Source: JAZFYD01 sp036443405
Lineage (GTDB): Bacteria > Planctomycetota > PLA2
Reading direction: 5' to 3'
Assembly (NCBI GenBank): GCA_036443405.1
Contig: JAZFYD010000009.1
Coordinates: forward strand, 1 to 6,459
Length of the DNA stretch: 6,459 bases
The notes beneath the pieces were generated by a model. The model made no database searches, had not been told where the DNA came from, and saw only the letters and a program-made list of their open reading frames with translations. This document shows positions 1-6,097 of the stretch, in pieces. How positions within the stretch are numbered: the stretch's first letter is position 1; each line of letters opens with the position of its first letter. The translations under genes and the position numbers were made by a program.

Positions 1-150
1 ACGATTCCGTTTTATCGAATGGGTGCGGCCACGAAGCTGCTGCGTCCATTCCTCAAATCCAAGGGCGTGCGTGAGCGGCGCTCTCTCCTGGTGCTCTGCT
101 ACGGGTTCTTCATCCGCAACGAGCCCCACCGCGCGCTTTGGAGCGCGTGA
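1..150 (+). CDS. C-terminal 49 codons of an unidentified protein (5' end outside window)
   Basis: An open frame runs from the first base of the window to a TGA at 148-150, giving 49 residues that begin TIPFYRMGAATKLLRPFLKS and end HRALWSA. The piece is basic and aromatic, with a hydrophobic stretch (LLVLCYGFFI) near the end. I do not recognise the family, and the fragment is too short to assign a function. It is read as real coding sequence because it stays open from the edge, has no competing gene on the other strand, and stops three bases before the next gene's ATG, which is typical operon spacing. The zincin gene downstream is therefore probably cotranscribed with it. Confidence 0.6.
   Translation, partial: TIPFYRMGAATKLLRPFLKSKGVRERRSLLVLCYGFFIRNEPHRALWSA
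130..149 (+). promoter_or_regulatory. Hairpin overlapping the Shine-Dalgarno of the zincin gene
   Basis: CGCGC (132-136) and GCGCG (143-147) form a perfect 5-bp stem. One G:U pair (131:148) and a closing C:G pair (130:149) extend it. The loop is TTTGGA, so the only plausible Shine-Dalgarno of the next gene (GGAG, 140-143, 10 nt before the ATG at 154) lies in the loop and first stem base. The element sits inside the last codons of the upstream gene. Ribosomes finishing that gene would melt it, so it would fit translational coupling. It could also be chance in GC-rich DNA. Confidence 0.35.
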
Positions 151-153
151 CCC

Positions 154-963
154 ATGCCGCGGTGCGTTCGGCGTCTGGCGTGCCTCGCGACGGTGACTCT
201 CTTCGCGGCCGTTTCATTGGCTGGCGCGCCCAAGGTCGGGCCGGTCCCGAAGGCGCTTGGCCTCGCGCCGTTTTATGAGAAGCACTTGAGCGCGGGTGGC
301 CTTCCCGTCGTCAGCTCTGCAAAGGTCCCGGACGCGGCCCTGGTGGAAGCCGGACGGCTGATCGATCGCATGTTGGAGAAACGGCCGGACGTGCGCCGGG
401 CGCTGATTCGCGCAAAGGTGCGTGTCGCGGTGATGGCGCCGGACGAGGTGACGACGGACATCCCGGAGCACGCGACACTCAAACCCAAGGCGTATTGGGA
501 CAAGCGTGCGCGTGGGCTTGGTGCGACGAAAGCGAGGCCGGCGACGAGTTGCGCTACCGAGAACCTGCTCGGGCTCAAGGGCGACAGGTACAAGGGCGAG
601 AGCATTCTGATCCACGAATTCGCGCACACGATTCATTTGATGGCACTGAATACGGTCGACGCGATGTTCGAGAAGGAGCTGGAGTTACTTTTCGCGCGCG
701 CAAAAGAGAAGAAGCTCTGGCAAAAGACCTACGCGATGACGGACATGGGCGAGTACTGGGCGGAGGCGGTGCAGTCGTATTTCGACGCGAATCTCGAGGT
801 GGCGAAACCCAACGGCATCCACAACCACGTGAACACACGGGAAGAGCTTGCGAAGTACGATCCCGCACTGTTCCGCCTCGTGGATCGCGTGTTCCGCCAA
901 ACGGAGTGGCGCTTTGAAGGTGCGGGAACCAAGTCCGCGGCCGTCACCAAACCCGCGAAGTGA
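154..963 (+). CDS. Exported gluzincin-type metallopeptidase, anthrax lethal factor catalytic-domain-like
   Basis: 269 residues. An N-terminal signal peptide is clear: basic MPRCVRR, then a hydrophobic core (LACLATVTLFAAVSL) and an AGA cleavage-like site near residue 25, so the product is exported. The zinc site is H154-E155-F156-A157-H158. A second acidic motif, E200-Y-W-A-E204, follows 42 residues after H158, and Y193 lies seven residues before E200. From memory, anthrax lethal factor (peptidase family M34 / ATLF domain) has H686-E-F-x-H690, Tyr728, and E735-F-F-A-E739. The Tyr-to-Glu spacing is identical and the His-to-Glu spacing nearly so. By analogy H154, H158 and E200 would bind zinc, E155 would be the general base and Y193 would stabilise the transition state. 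The protein lacks the other lethal factor domains, so a toxin role is not implied. The substrate is unknown. The ATG is chosen because it gives the signal peptide and lies three bases after the previous stop. Confidence 0.8.
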   Translation: MPRCVRRLACLATVTLFAAVSLAGAPKVGPVPKALGLAPFYEKHLSAGGLPVVSSAKVPDAALVEAGRLIDRMLEKRPDVRRALIRAKVRVAVMAPDEVTTDIPEHATLKPKAYWDKRARGLGATKARPATSCATENLLGLKGDRYKGESILIHEFAHTIHLMALNTVDAMFEKELELLFARAKEKKLWQKTYAMTDMGEYWAEAVQSYFDANLEVAKPNGIHNHVNTREELAKYDPALFRLVDRVFRQTEWRFEGAGTKSAAVTKPAK

Positions 964-1004
964 AAGCCCGCCGCCAGCTCCCGCCGCAGCCTCGCGATGG
1001 GCTT
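964..1004. terminator. Possible weak bidirectional terminator between convergent genes
   Basis: AAGCCC (964-969) and GGGCTT (999-1004) form a perfect 6-bp inverted repeat around a 29-nt GC-rich loop, followed on the plus strand by GGTTTT. It sits exactly in the short gap between the convergent zincin and VOC genes, where a shared terminator is expected. The loop is long and the T-run short, so this is only a candidate. Confidence 0.3.
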
Positions 1005-1009
1005 GGTTT

Positions 1010-1447
1010 TCACTCCTCCGGCGGTTTCATCTCATCGCTCGACACGTCGCGGACATGTTGCGAGAAGTTCCAAACCTGGCCCTCGAGGTCTTCGGCCATG
1101 TAGCGCCGATCACCGTAGAACTGGTCGGCCGGCTCGGCCGTGATCGTTGCGCCCGCCGCCTTCGCGCGTTCATGGTGCGCGTCCACGTCATCCACATACA
1201 CATGGACGACGCAGTTCCTCACTCCGGTCTTGCGCGGACAGCGATAGTCCGGTCCGGGATGTCCGAGCATGATGCCGCCATCCGCGAGTGCCATCTCCGC
1301 GTGGAGCACGTTGCCCGAGTCGTCGGCCATTTTGAGGCGCTCTTCGAAACCGAAAGCGTTCGCAAGCCACTCGAGCGCGGCTCCGACGTTTTCGTAATAG
1401 AGATACGGCGCGATGCGCGGCGAATCGGCGGGCGGGTTGGTAACCAT
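1010..1447 (-). CDS. VOC superfamily (glyoxalase/bleomycin-resistance fold) protein, PhnB-like
   Basis: 145 residues. It has the two-module layout of the vicinal oxygen chelate fold. Module one has IAPYLYYENVGAALEWLANAFGF (about 12-34), a pattern common in PhnB-like proteins, followed by LHAEMALADGGIMLGHPGP (about 48-66). Module two has VHVYVDDVDAHHERAKAAGA (about 81-100), then YGDRRYMAEDLEG..WNF (about 111-128). H49 and acidic residues near the end of module two are plausible metal or substrate ligands, but the substrate cannot be read from sequence: detoxification, dioxygenase-like and antibiotic-binding members all share this pattern. The ATG at 1447 is preceded by GAGGAG with 5-nt spacing. 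Upstream in-frame sequence overlaps the previous gene in a different frame and is not VOC-like. It lies 62 bp downstream of the large fused gene on the same strand, so cotranscription is plausible. Confidence 0.85.
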   Translation of the reverse strand: MVTNPPADSPRIAPYLYYENVGAALEWLANAFGFEERLKMADDSGNVLHAEMALADGGIMLGHPGPDYRCPRKTGVRNCVVHVYVDDVDAHHERAKAAGATITAEPADQFYGDRRYMAEDLEGQVWNFSQHVRDVSSDEMKPPEE

Positions 1448-1465
1448 CTGGGCTCCTCGCCCAGA
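1447..1465 (-). promoter_or_regulatory. Start-proximal hairpin with the Shine-Dalgarno in its loop (VOC gene)
   Basis: Read on the minus strand, CTGGGC (1464-1459), loop GAGGA (1458-1454) and GCCCAG (1453-1448) form a perfect 6-bp stem. The pair U1465 with A1447, the A of the start codon, adds a seventh. The loop is the Shine-Dalgarno core and the 3' arm directly abuts the AUG. A stem here would sit inside the ribosome's footprint, so translation should depend on its melting. It is perfect and compact. No terminator role is likely, since no U-run follows. Confidence 0.5.
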
Positions 1466-1509
1466 AAAGTACCGCCGCTTTGGATGCGAAGCTACCGCGG
1501 AGTGGCCAG

Positions 1510-4080
1510 CTATTTCTCGGCGGCCGCTGCAGCGGCTGCGGCGCGGATGTACTTTTCGCGGCGCCAGCGAACAAACAGGTCGAGCTTCTCCACGCAGACG
1601 CGAATGCCGAGCGACGGCTTTTTCGCGGTCAGACCCGCCGCCGCCGTCTTCACGAGGATCTTGCGTATCATTTCCTTGGCCTCGGGCTCCCAGTCCGGCC
1701 CCAATTGCACGGTGACCTTGTTGTCCTCCGCGGACACCAGGAGCAGGAGGCCGCGGTCGTTCCGCTCGCGCTTCATCTTCGTGCCGTGATAGAAGTCCGA
1801 TCCGAGTTCGGCGAGGGTTTTCTTGGGCTTGCCGACCGCCGCGGGCGATTCGATCGTCATGGCCAGGATCCCGAAATGCCCGTTCGTGTCGTGGTGGAGC
1901 GTTCGGCAGATCTCGTCGACTTTCTTGCGGTCCTCGTAGGTGAGAAGCCCGGCAAAGTCGACCACGAACCGTCCGGCGTTGGGGGCGCTTGCCCACTTGC
2001 CGGATTCCGGCGTCGGCGGCATCGCGGCCCAGATGCTCGAGAAGTCATCTTGCCAGACCAACGGTTCCCGCTCCGTGGACGACCACGGCGTCGCCGCCAC
2101 CGCGACCGCGTGGGCGTTCAGGAAAGCCTCGTTGTGCGTGAGGATGACCCAATCGGAGTCCATGCCGTCGTAGCGCCGGTCACTCGGCGCCAGGATGCGC
2201 ACCGACCTGAGCCCGGTGGTCTTCGCGATTCCGCGCGCGACTGCCGGCAGATCGAGATGGCGATTGGAAACGTGCAGCGCAAGCAGGCCGCCCTTTTTCA
2301 GGTGGCCATCGTAGAGCGCGCCCGCCTCTTCCGTGAGCAGGTGCACCGGAACGGCGTCGCCGGAAAACGCGTCCACGATGAGGATGTCGTATTCCCGTGA
2401 GCCTTCTTGCGCCTCGCGCTCCATCAGGATTCGCGCGTCCCCGTAGCGGACTTCGACCTCCGCGCGGCAGTCGTCGAGATAGCTGAAGTAGTTGCGAGCG
2501 AATTCCTCGATCGCGGAGTCGATCTCGTAGTAACAGATCCGGTCGCCTTCTTGGCCGTAGGAGCACAGCGTTCCGGTGCCGAGCCCGACGATGCCGATGT
2601 TGAGGCCCCGCTTTTCCTCTTGCATCAGTTTCCGGTACTCGCGAATCGCGACACCGATGCCGCTGTCGACGCCAAAGTAGGTCGTGGCGATCTGTCGTTT
2701 GTCCGTTTCGACGAACTGGGATCCGTGGCTGATGCGCCCATGAAGCATCGTGAGCAGCGGGCCGACGGTGGCTTCGGTGCGCCTGACGCGGACCACACCA
2801 AAAAACGTGCGTTTGATCGCGACGGTGTTTTCGAACGACTGGACGGTGCTCCAGAACAAGCCGCCGGTGACCGTGAGGAGCACGGCGATCCCGGCGCCCC
2901 AGAGTCCGCGGCGCACCCGCAGGGAGAGCGTCAAGTCGTGCTCCTGATAGACGCTGACCATCGCGAGGAAGCCGGTGGCGCACATCGCGAACGGGAATTC
3001 CCAATAGTCGGGGAAGATCATCGGGGCCACGCCGGCGACCGCGATCCCGCCGACCGCGCCGCCGAGTGAAACCACGAGGTAGAACCGTGTGAGGTGCTGC
3101 GCATCGGGCCGGCTGCGAACCAATTCGCCGTGGCACACCATCGTTCCCGCGAACAACATCGTCGAGTACATCGCGACCTGGTGCCAAATCTCCAGATCGA
3201 CGCTCCGATTCAGCATCCAGACGACACCGAGCGAGGCAACCGCGAGCAGAGGCATGAACAGCCCGCGCCGGTACCAGCGCTCGTGGTCGAAGGTGATGAT
3301 GAACGAGAGCAGGTAGATGCCCAGCGGAAGGACCCAGAGAAACGGTGTAACGGCGAGGTCCTGGCTGATGCGGTTGGTCGTCGCAAGAAGCAGGGTCGAG
3401 CCGGTCGCCGCAAGCGCGAGCCACAGAAGCGTCGGCGTCTCGCCCTTCTCGGCGAGCGTCGGCTTTTGAGTCGAGTGCCCTGGCGCAAGCGCCGGGCTGC
3501 TGCGGCGAACGTGGTTGGCGCAGGCGGCGCACACGATGAGGTAGGCGACAAATCCCGCAGCCCACCAATTCGCCTGCGCGCTCAGGCGAAGCGCCGGCTC
3601 CACGACGAACGGGTAGCTGAACAGGGCGAGCAGGGAGCCGGCGTTGGAAAGCGCGTAGAGCCGGTACGGGTTTTTCTCCGGCCAGAGACCGTGGAACCAC
3701 TTCGTAAGCAGCGGGCTCGTCGCCGACAGCACGGCGAACGGGACGCCGATGTGTGTCAGCAGAAGAGCCAGGATGTGGAGTGTCGGCGACTCCTCGCCGG
3801 TCGGTTTCCATGTGGCACCCGGCGCGATCCCGAGAAACGGCAGCGCGAGAAGCAGCGCACCGAAGTGCACGAGCACCTGCTTGCGCGGCGCCACCCGGGT
3901 GGTCAGCAGATGGGCGTAGGCGTATCCCGCCAGCAGCACGATCTGGAAGAACAGCATGCATGCCGTCCAGATCCCGGTGCCGCCGCCGAACCACGGCAGG
4001 ATGTGCCGTGCGATGAGCGGCTGAACCTGAAAGAGCAGGAAAGCGCCCAGGAAGATTGTCAGTCCGAAAACCCGCTGCAT
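1510..4080 (-). CDS. Fused multi-pass membrane protein / spermidine-synthase-like domain / C-terminal TPM domain
   Basis: 856 residues from the ATG at 4080. Residues 1-411 contain about 13 hydrophobic helices and open with the motif run typical of the 'fused MFS/spermidine synthase' family (TIFLGAFLLFQVQPLIARHI, LPWFGGGTGIWTACMLFFQ). Residues about 412-690 form a spermidine-synthase-like Rossmann domain: FFGVVRV, HG..SHGSQ (447-455), the nucleotide-binding GLGTGTL (499-505), YYEID with ribose-binding-type D521, and the active-site-like DAFSGDAVP (570-578). The domain ends with DDFSSIW (about 678-684). Residues about 705-838 match a TPM (TLP18.3/Psb32/MOLO-1) domain: VVDFAGLLTYEDRKKVDEIC, GHFGILAMTI, RNDRGLLLLVS, NKVTVQLG, with an amphipathic helix after it. 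The tail is eight alanines then EK. Spermidine synthesis is not established for such fusions, and no other polyamine gene is nearby. An in-frame GTG four codons upstream (4092) has no ribosome site, whereas AGGTGAG suits the ATG. Confidence 0.85.
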   Translation of the reverse strand: MQRVFGLTIFLGAFLLFQVQPLIARHILPWFGGGTGIWTACMLFFQIVLLAGYAYAHLLTTRVAPRKQVLVHFGALLLALPFLGIAPGATWKPTGEESPTLHILALLLTHIGVPFAVLSATSPLLTKWFHGLWPEKNPYRLYALSNAGSLLALFSYPFVVEPALRLSAQANWWAAGFVAYLIVCAACANHVRRSSPALAPGHSTQKPTLAEKGETPTLLWLALAATGSTLLLATTNRISQDLAVTPFLWVLPLGIYLLSFIITFDHERWYRRGLFMPLLAVASLGVVWMLNRSVDLEIWHQVAMYSTMLFAGTMVCHGELVRSRPDAQHLTRFYLVVSLGGAVGGIAVAGVAPMIFPDYWEFPFAMCATGFLAMVSVYQEHDLTLSLRVRRGLWGAGIAVLLTVTGGLFWSTVQSFENTVAIKRTFFGVVRVRRTEATVGPLLTMLHGRISHGSQFVETDKRQIATTYFGVDSGIGVAIREYRKLMQEEKRGLNIGIVGLGTGTLCSYGQEGDRICYYEIDSAIEEFARNYFSYLDDCRAEVEVRYGDARILMEREAQEGSREYDILIVDAFSGDAVPVHLLTEEAGALYDGHLKKGGLLALHVSNRHLDLPAVARGIAKTTGLRSVRILAPSDRRYDGMDSDWVILTHNEAFLNAHAVAVAATPWSSTEREPLVWQDDFSSIWAAMPPTPESGKWASAPNAGRFVVDFAGLLTYEDRKKVDEICRTLHHDTNGHFGILAMTIESPAAVGKPKKTLAELGSDFYHGTKMKRERNDRGLLLLVSAEDNKVTVQLGPDWEPEAKEMIRKILVKTAAAGLTAKKPSLGIRVCVEKLDLFVRWRREKYIRAAAAAAAAEK

Positions 4081-4087
4081 GACCCGG

Positions 4088-4094
4088 CTCACCT
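4088..4094 (-). promoter_or_regulatory. Ribosome binding site deciding the start of the fused membrane protein
   Basis: AGGTGAG on the minus strand lies 7 nt before the ATG at 4080. The alternative GTG (4092-4090) falls inside this Shine-Dalgarno and has only CCGATAG upstream of it, so the ATG is preferred. Confidence 0.6.
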
Positions 4095-4211
4095 ATCGGA
4101 TCGATGCGCGGTCCGAGTTGTGGCTCGCAGGGAATGCAGGTGACCCAGGATGATGCGCTTCACCCCCGGCTTCGGCCTTGGCCTGCGCCTCGGACTGACC
4201 CTTCGGCCCAC

Positions 4212-4655
4212 CTACTTGGCGGACTCGTCCAGCAGATCGACGTCGTCGGGCCGCCGGCGTCCGGGCAGCAGATCCGACAGGAGGCCGGTCTTGGCCTCGA
4301 GGAGTTTCATGTCCTCGTCGAACCACAACACGCCGCCGCGGAGCTTCCGCACGTCGTCGGCGAGGCGCAGCGAGGGGTTCACGAACGGGGCGATCGGATA
4401 AGCCGCGCTCACGCCCCAGCCGCGCGTCCAGATCCAGCCGTACGCGATCGCGAACTTCCCATGCTCGGTTTGCCAGACGCGGATCGGCGCCCCGAGCTGA
4501 TCGAGACAGACCTGGAGGTCCGTACCCGCCGGCAGCCCGGCGATCAGGTCGTCGTCCAACGGCTCATTGACGTTGGTCTGCTGGTACGTGACGCAGCCCG
4601 AAAGCGCGAACAGCAGAGGCAGCGCGAGCTGCGCAACGAGGCTGCGGCGGGTCAT
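4212..4655 (-). CDS. Lipoprotein with BamE/SmpA-like domain (second of a tandem pair)
   Basis: 147 residues. The N-terminus has MTRR, a hydrophobic core and the lipobox LSGC with Cys21, so it should be processed by signal peptidase II and lipid-anchored. The mature part starts with NEPLDDDLIAGLPAGT (30-45), then LGAP (54-57), and later VLWFDEDMKLLEA (109-121). This is the pattern of BamE/SmpA-type domains: a helix ending in a Gly-Thr turn, an LGxP turn, and a strand with F-D-x-x-x. A 30-residue insert rich in Trp, Tyr and Gly (about 70-98) lies between, and a charged tail ends the protein. Its ATG overlaps the stop of the upstream lipoprotein as ATGA, so the two are translationally coupled. 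No good Shine-Dalgarno of its own is visible. A role in the outer-membrane BAM complex is not shown; many solitary proteins use this fold. Confidence 0.7.
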   Translation of the reverse strand: MTRRSLVAQLALPLLFALSGCVTYQQTNVNEPLDDDLIAGLPAGTDLQVCLDQLGAPIRVWQTEHGKFAIAYGWIWTRGWGVSAAYPIAPFVNPSLRLADDVRKLRGGVLWFDEDMKLLEAKTGLLSDLLPGRRRPDDVDLLDESAK

Positions 4656-5116
4656 TTCGCGGGCTCTTGCCCCTTGTCCATGGTCTCGGTGGAGTCGTCA
4701 GCGGGGGTGTTGGACTCGTCGGTCGCGGTCTCCGCCTCGCCCTTTTTGTAGATGTCCCGCAGCGGCCACGCGATCCTGGTGTTCTCGGCCTCGAGGGTCG
4801 AGCCGAAGTGCGTGAGCGTCCCGTTCTCGTCGAAGAACACCCAGAGGCGGTCCTGGCGCTGGTCCTGGCGGAGCGCGTTGAACACCAACAGGATGACGCC
4901 CGTGCTCTTTTCGCGGGTGTGTTTGTAGAGGTAGGCCGACCTGTGGCCGAGTTGGACGATGTCCACGGGTGCGCCCATCAGCTCGACGACCTGCTTGGAC
5001 GTGGTCGTCCCCGCGCGCAACTGCGCGATCTTTTCCTTGTCGAGCGGCTCGTTTTCGGCCGAACGGCCGAGTGCGCACGCGGGAAGGAGAAGGGCGAGGA
5101 ACAAGAACTTCTTCAT
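4652..5116 (-). CDS. Lipoprotein with BamE/SmpA-like domain (first of a tandem pair)
   Basis: 154 residues from the ATG at 5116. The frame is open 16 codons further upstream (to 5164), but MKKFLFLALLLPAC is a proper lipoprotein signal, with Cys14 in an LPAC lipobox, so the shorter start is chosen. The Shine-Dalgarno is weak. The mature protein has NEPLDKEKIAQLRAGTTTSK (22-41), QVVELMGAP (42-50), SAYLYKHT (60-67) and DRLWVFFDENGTLTHFG (89-105). That order (turn, helix, GxP, Tyr strand, FDxxGxL strand) is the BamE/SmpA/OmlA-type fold. Residues 126-154 form an acidic, Thr/Asp/Glu-rich disordered tail. It shares NEPLD, the I-A-x-L-x-A-G-T stretch and GAP with the gene that overlaps it downstream, which indicates an old tandem duplication. 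Likely periplasm-facing and membrane-anchored; the exact role is unknown. Confidence 0.75.
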   Translation of the reverse strand: MKKFLFLALLLPACALGRSAENEPLDKEKIAQLRAGTTTSKQVVELMGAPVDIVQLGHRSAYLYKHTREKSTGVILLVFNALRQDQRQDRLWVFFDENGTLTHFGSTLEAENTRIAWPLRDIYKKGEAETATDESNTPADDSTETMDKGQEPAK

Positions 5117-5163
5117 GGATTGGCGTCCGTTTGGTCGGCGACTGGGTGCGGTCGGGCGGGCCA

Positions 5164-5193
5164 AGCATAAGGGCAGCCCCCGCCGGGTTTGAA
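5164..5193 (-). promoter_or_regulatory. Weak candidate promoter for the lipoprotein pair
   Basis: On the minus strand TTCAAA (5193-5188) and TATGCT (5169-5164) are separated by 18 bp. Each matches four of six bases of the sigma-70 -35 and -10 consensus. Transcription would start about 40 nt before the lipoprotein ATG. The position in the 78-bp gap is sensible but the match is modest. Confidence 0.25.
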
Positions 5194-5194
5194 T

Positions 5195-5932
5195 TCAGCG
5201 TTCAGACGTGTCCGGATTCCGGAACAAGTAGAGGCCAAACCCGAGTGTCTCGCGGCCCCAGTTTTCGTAGGCGTTACGCCACGCTCGCGATCGGTCCGCT
5301 TTGGCCTGCGCTTCCGGATCGTCCGGCGACGCTGCAGCCAGCGTTTCGACGTACGCGAGAGCGGCGCCCTCGAAGCGGTCCCAGTCCGCGCGTGGCGTCG
5401 TGACCGCGTCGAGCAGGATCCACCCCGCCCGCTCAGCCGTCGCGATGACGTCTTCGTGCGACACGTAGTCGCCGACGCCGATGCCGGTGGCCGCGAGATA
5501 GTCGGGATCCGGGGGCCGCCGCCAATGTGCCTCCCCGATCAGCAGGCGACCGCCGGGTAAGACAACGGGAGCCAGCGCCCCGAGCGTCGCCTCGAGGACA
5601 TCGCCCGGTCCGCCAAACGCGTGCGTCGAGCCGATGCAAATCGCCGCGTCGAACGGCCCTTTTGGTTCCGCGTCCTGAACGGTCCCTTCCAGCAGGCGGG
5701 CTCGCGGGCCAAGCGGCGCGAGCCGAATCCGGGCGGCCGCCATCTCGTCCGGATCCGGATCGATGCCCACGCCGTTGCACGAATATCGCTCCAGGATCCG
5801 CGCGAGAATCTCACCGTTACCGCAGCCGACATCGAGCACGGTCTGGTTCGGAGCGAGCCCGAGGCCTCCGAGCATCCGAACAATTGCGGCTTCACCAAGC
5901 GGGTTGTTCCACAGCCGGCCGGGAATGTGCAC
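5195..5932 (-). CDS. Class I SAM-dependent methyltransferase, substrate unknown
   Basis: About 245 residues from a GTG at 5932. Motif I is TVLDVGCGNGE (31-41), the SAM-binding glycine loop. The acidic residue after strand 2 is D58 in GVGIDPDPDEM. FDAAICIGSTHAFGG (94-108) is the motif II/III region, and LPGGRLLIGEAHWRRPPDP (125-143) is the strand-5 turn with a WRRPP signature seen in a common family of uncharacterised bacterial methyltransferases. The C-terminal half includes TTPRADWDRFEGA (178-190) and W..AYENWGRETLGFGLYLFR (218-238), which probably shapes the substrate pocket. The start is uncertain. The frame stays open to 6322, but upstream codons are not protein-like, and family members begin roughly ten residues before the NNPL motif (residues 9-12). 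That favours GTG 5932 or TTG 5950; neither has a good Shine-Dalgarno. It is followed after 78 bp by the lipoprotein pair on the same strand. Confidence 0.8.
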   Translation of the reverse strand: MHIPGRLWNNPLGEAAIVRMLGGLGLAPNQTVLDVGCGNGEILARILERYSCNGVGIDPDPDEMAAARIRLAPLGPRARLLEGTVQDAEPKGPFDAAICIGSTHAFGGPGDVLEATLGALAPVVLPGGRLLIGEAHWRRPPDPDYLAATGIGVGDYVSHEDVIATAERAGWILLDAVTTPRADWDRFEGAALAYVETLAAASPDDPEAQAKADRSRAWRNAYENWGRETLGFGLYLFRNPDTSER

Positions 5933-6010
5933 TCGCGGAGCATCGCTCAAATCCGTGCCGGGCCAAAGGACCTCCCACCCGGCCTCGATTCCGCAAGGAC
6001 GGCTCCGATG

Positions 6011-6043
6011 GCGGAAAACTCCGAAACGGTGCGGAAAAATCCC
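6011..6043. repeat. Two imperfect 13-bp direct repeats 20 bp apart
   Basis: GCGGAAAACTCCG (6011-6023) and GCGGAAAAATCCC (6031-6043) agree at 11 of 13 positions, and their first eight bases are identical. The start-to-start distance is 20 bp, about two helical turns, so a protein dimer could contact both on one face. They lie 60-90 bp upstream of the RRM promoter candidate and about 80-110 bp upstream of the methyltransferase start. This is the layout of an activator or repressor site, but it may be chance. Confidence 0.3.
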
Positions 6044-6097
6044 CGCCCGGAGACTTGTCGGGACCGATTCGAGAAAGCCGCGCGGTGCGTATTTGGA

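Noticed and set aside
1523..1536. A perfect 14-bp palindrome (GCCGCTGCAGCGGC) near the 3' end of the large fused gene.
   Set aside because: It encodes part of the eight-alanine tail, and GCN repeats produce such palindromes readily. No spacer for a stable hairpin loop and no T-run follow.
1448..1996. A minus-strand frame that would extend the VOC protein upstream by about 180 residues.
   Set aside because: The extension lies antiframe within the TPM-coding part of the fused gene, is rich in Arg and Pro like shadow frames, and the ATG at 1447 has a good ribosome site.
2180..3994. A 604-codon minus-strand open frame inside the fused gene, and long plus-strand frames at 848-1789, 1480-2400, 2407-3069 and 3094-4143.
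   Set aside because: These are GC-rich shadow frames: Arg/Ala/Pro-heavy, without family motifs, and fully overlapped by genes with clear domain signatures.
1510..4080. Naming the fused protein as a true spermidine synthase (speE).
   Set aside because: The nucleotide-binding and acidic motifs are of that fold, but the fused family has no firmly established product, the domain context differs, and no polyamine-pathway gene lies nearby.
4081..4211. The 131-bp gap between the second lipoprotein and the fused membrane gene, checked for a terminator or small gene.
   Set aside because: I see only GC-rich sequence with short GGCC repeats, no stem followed by a T-run and no convincing -35/-10 pair, so neither an operon break nor a promoter can be claimed.
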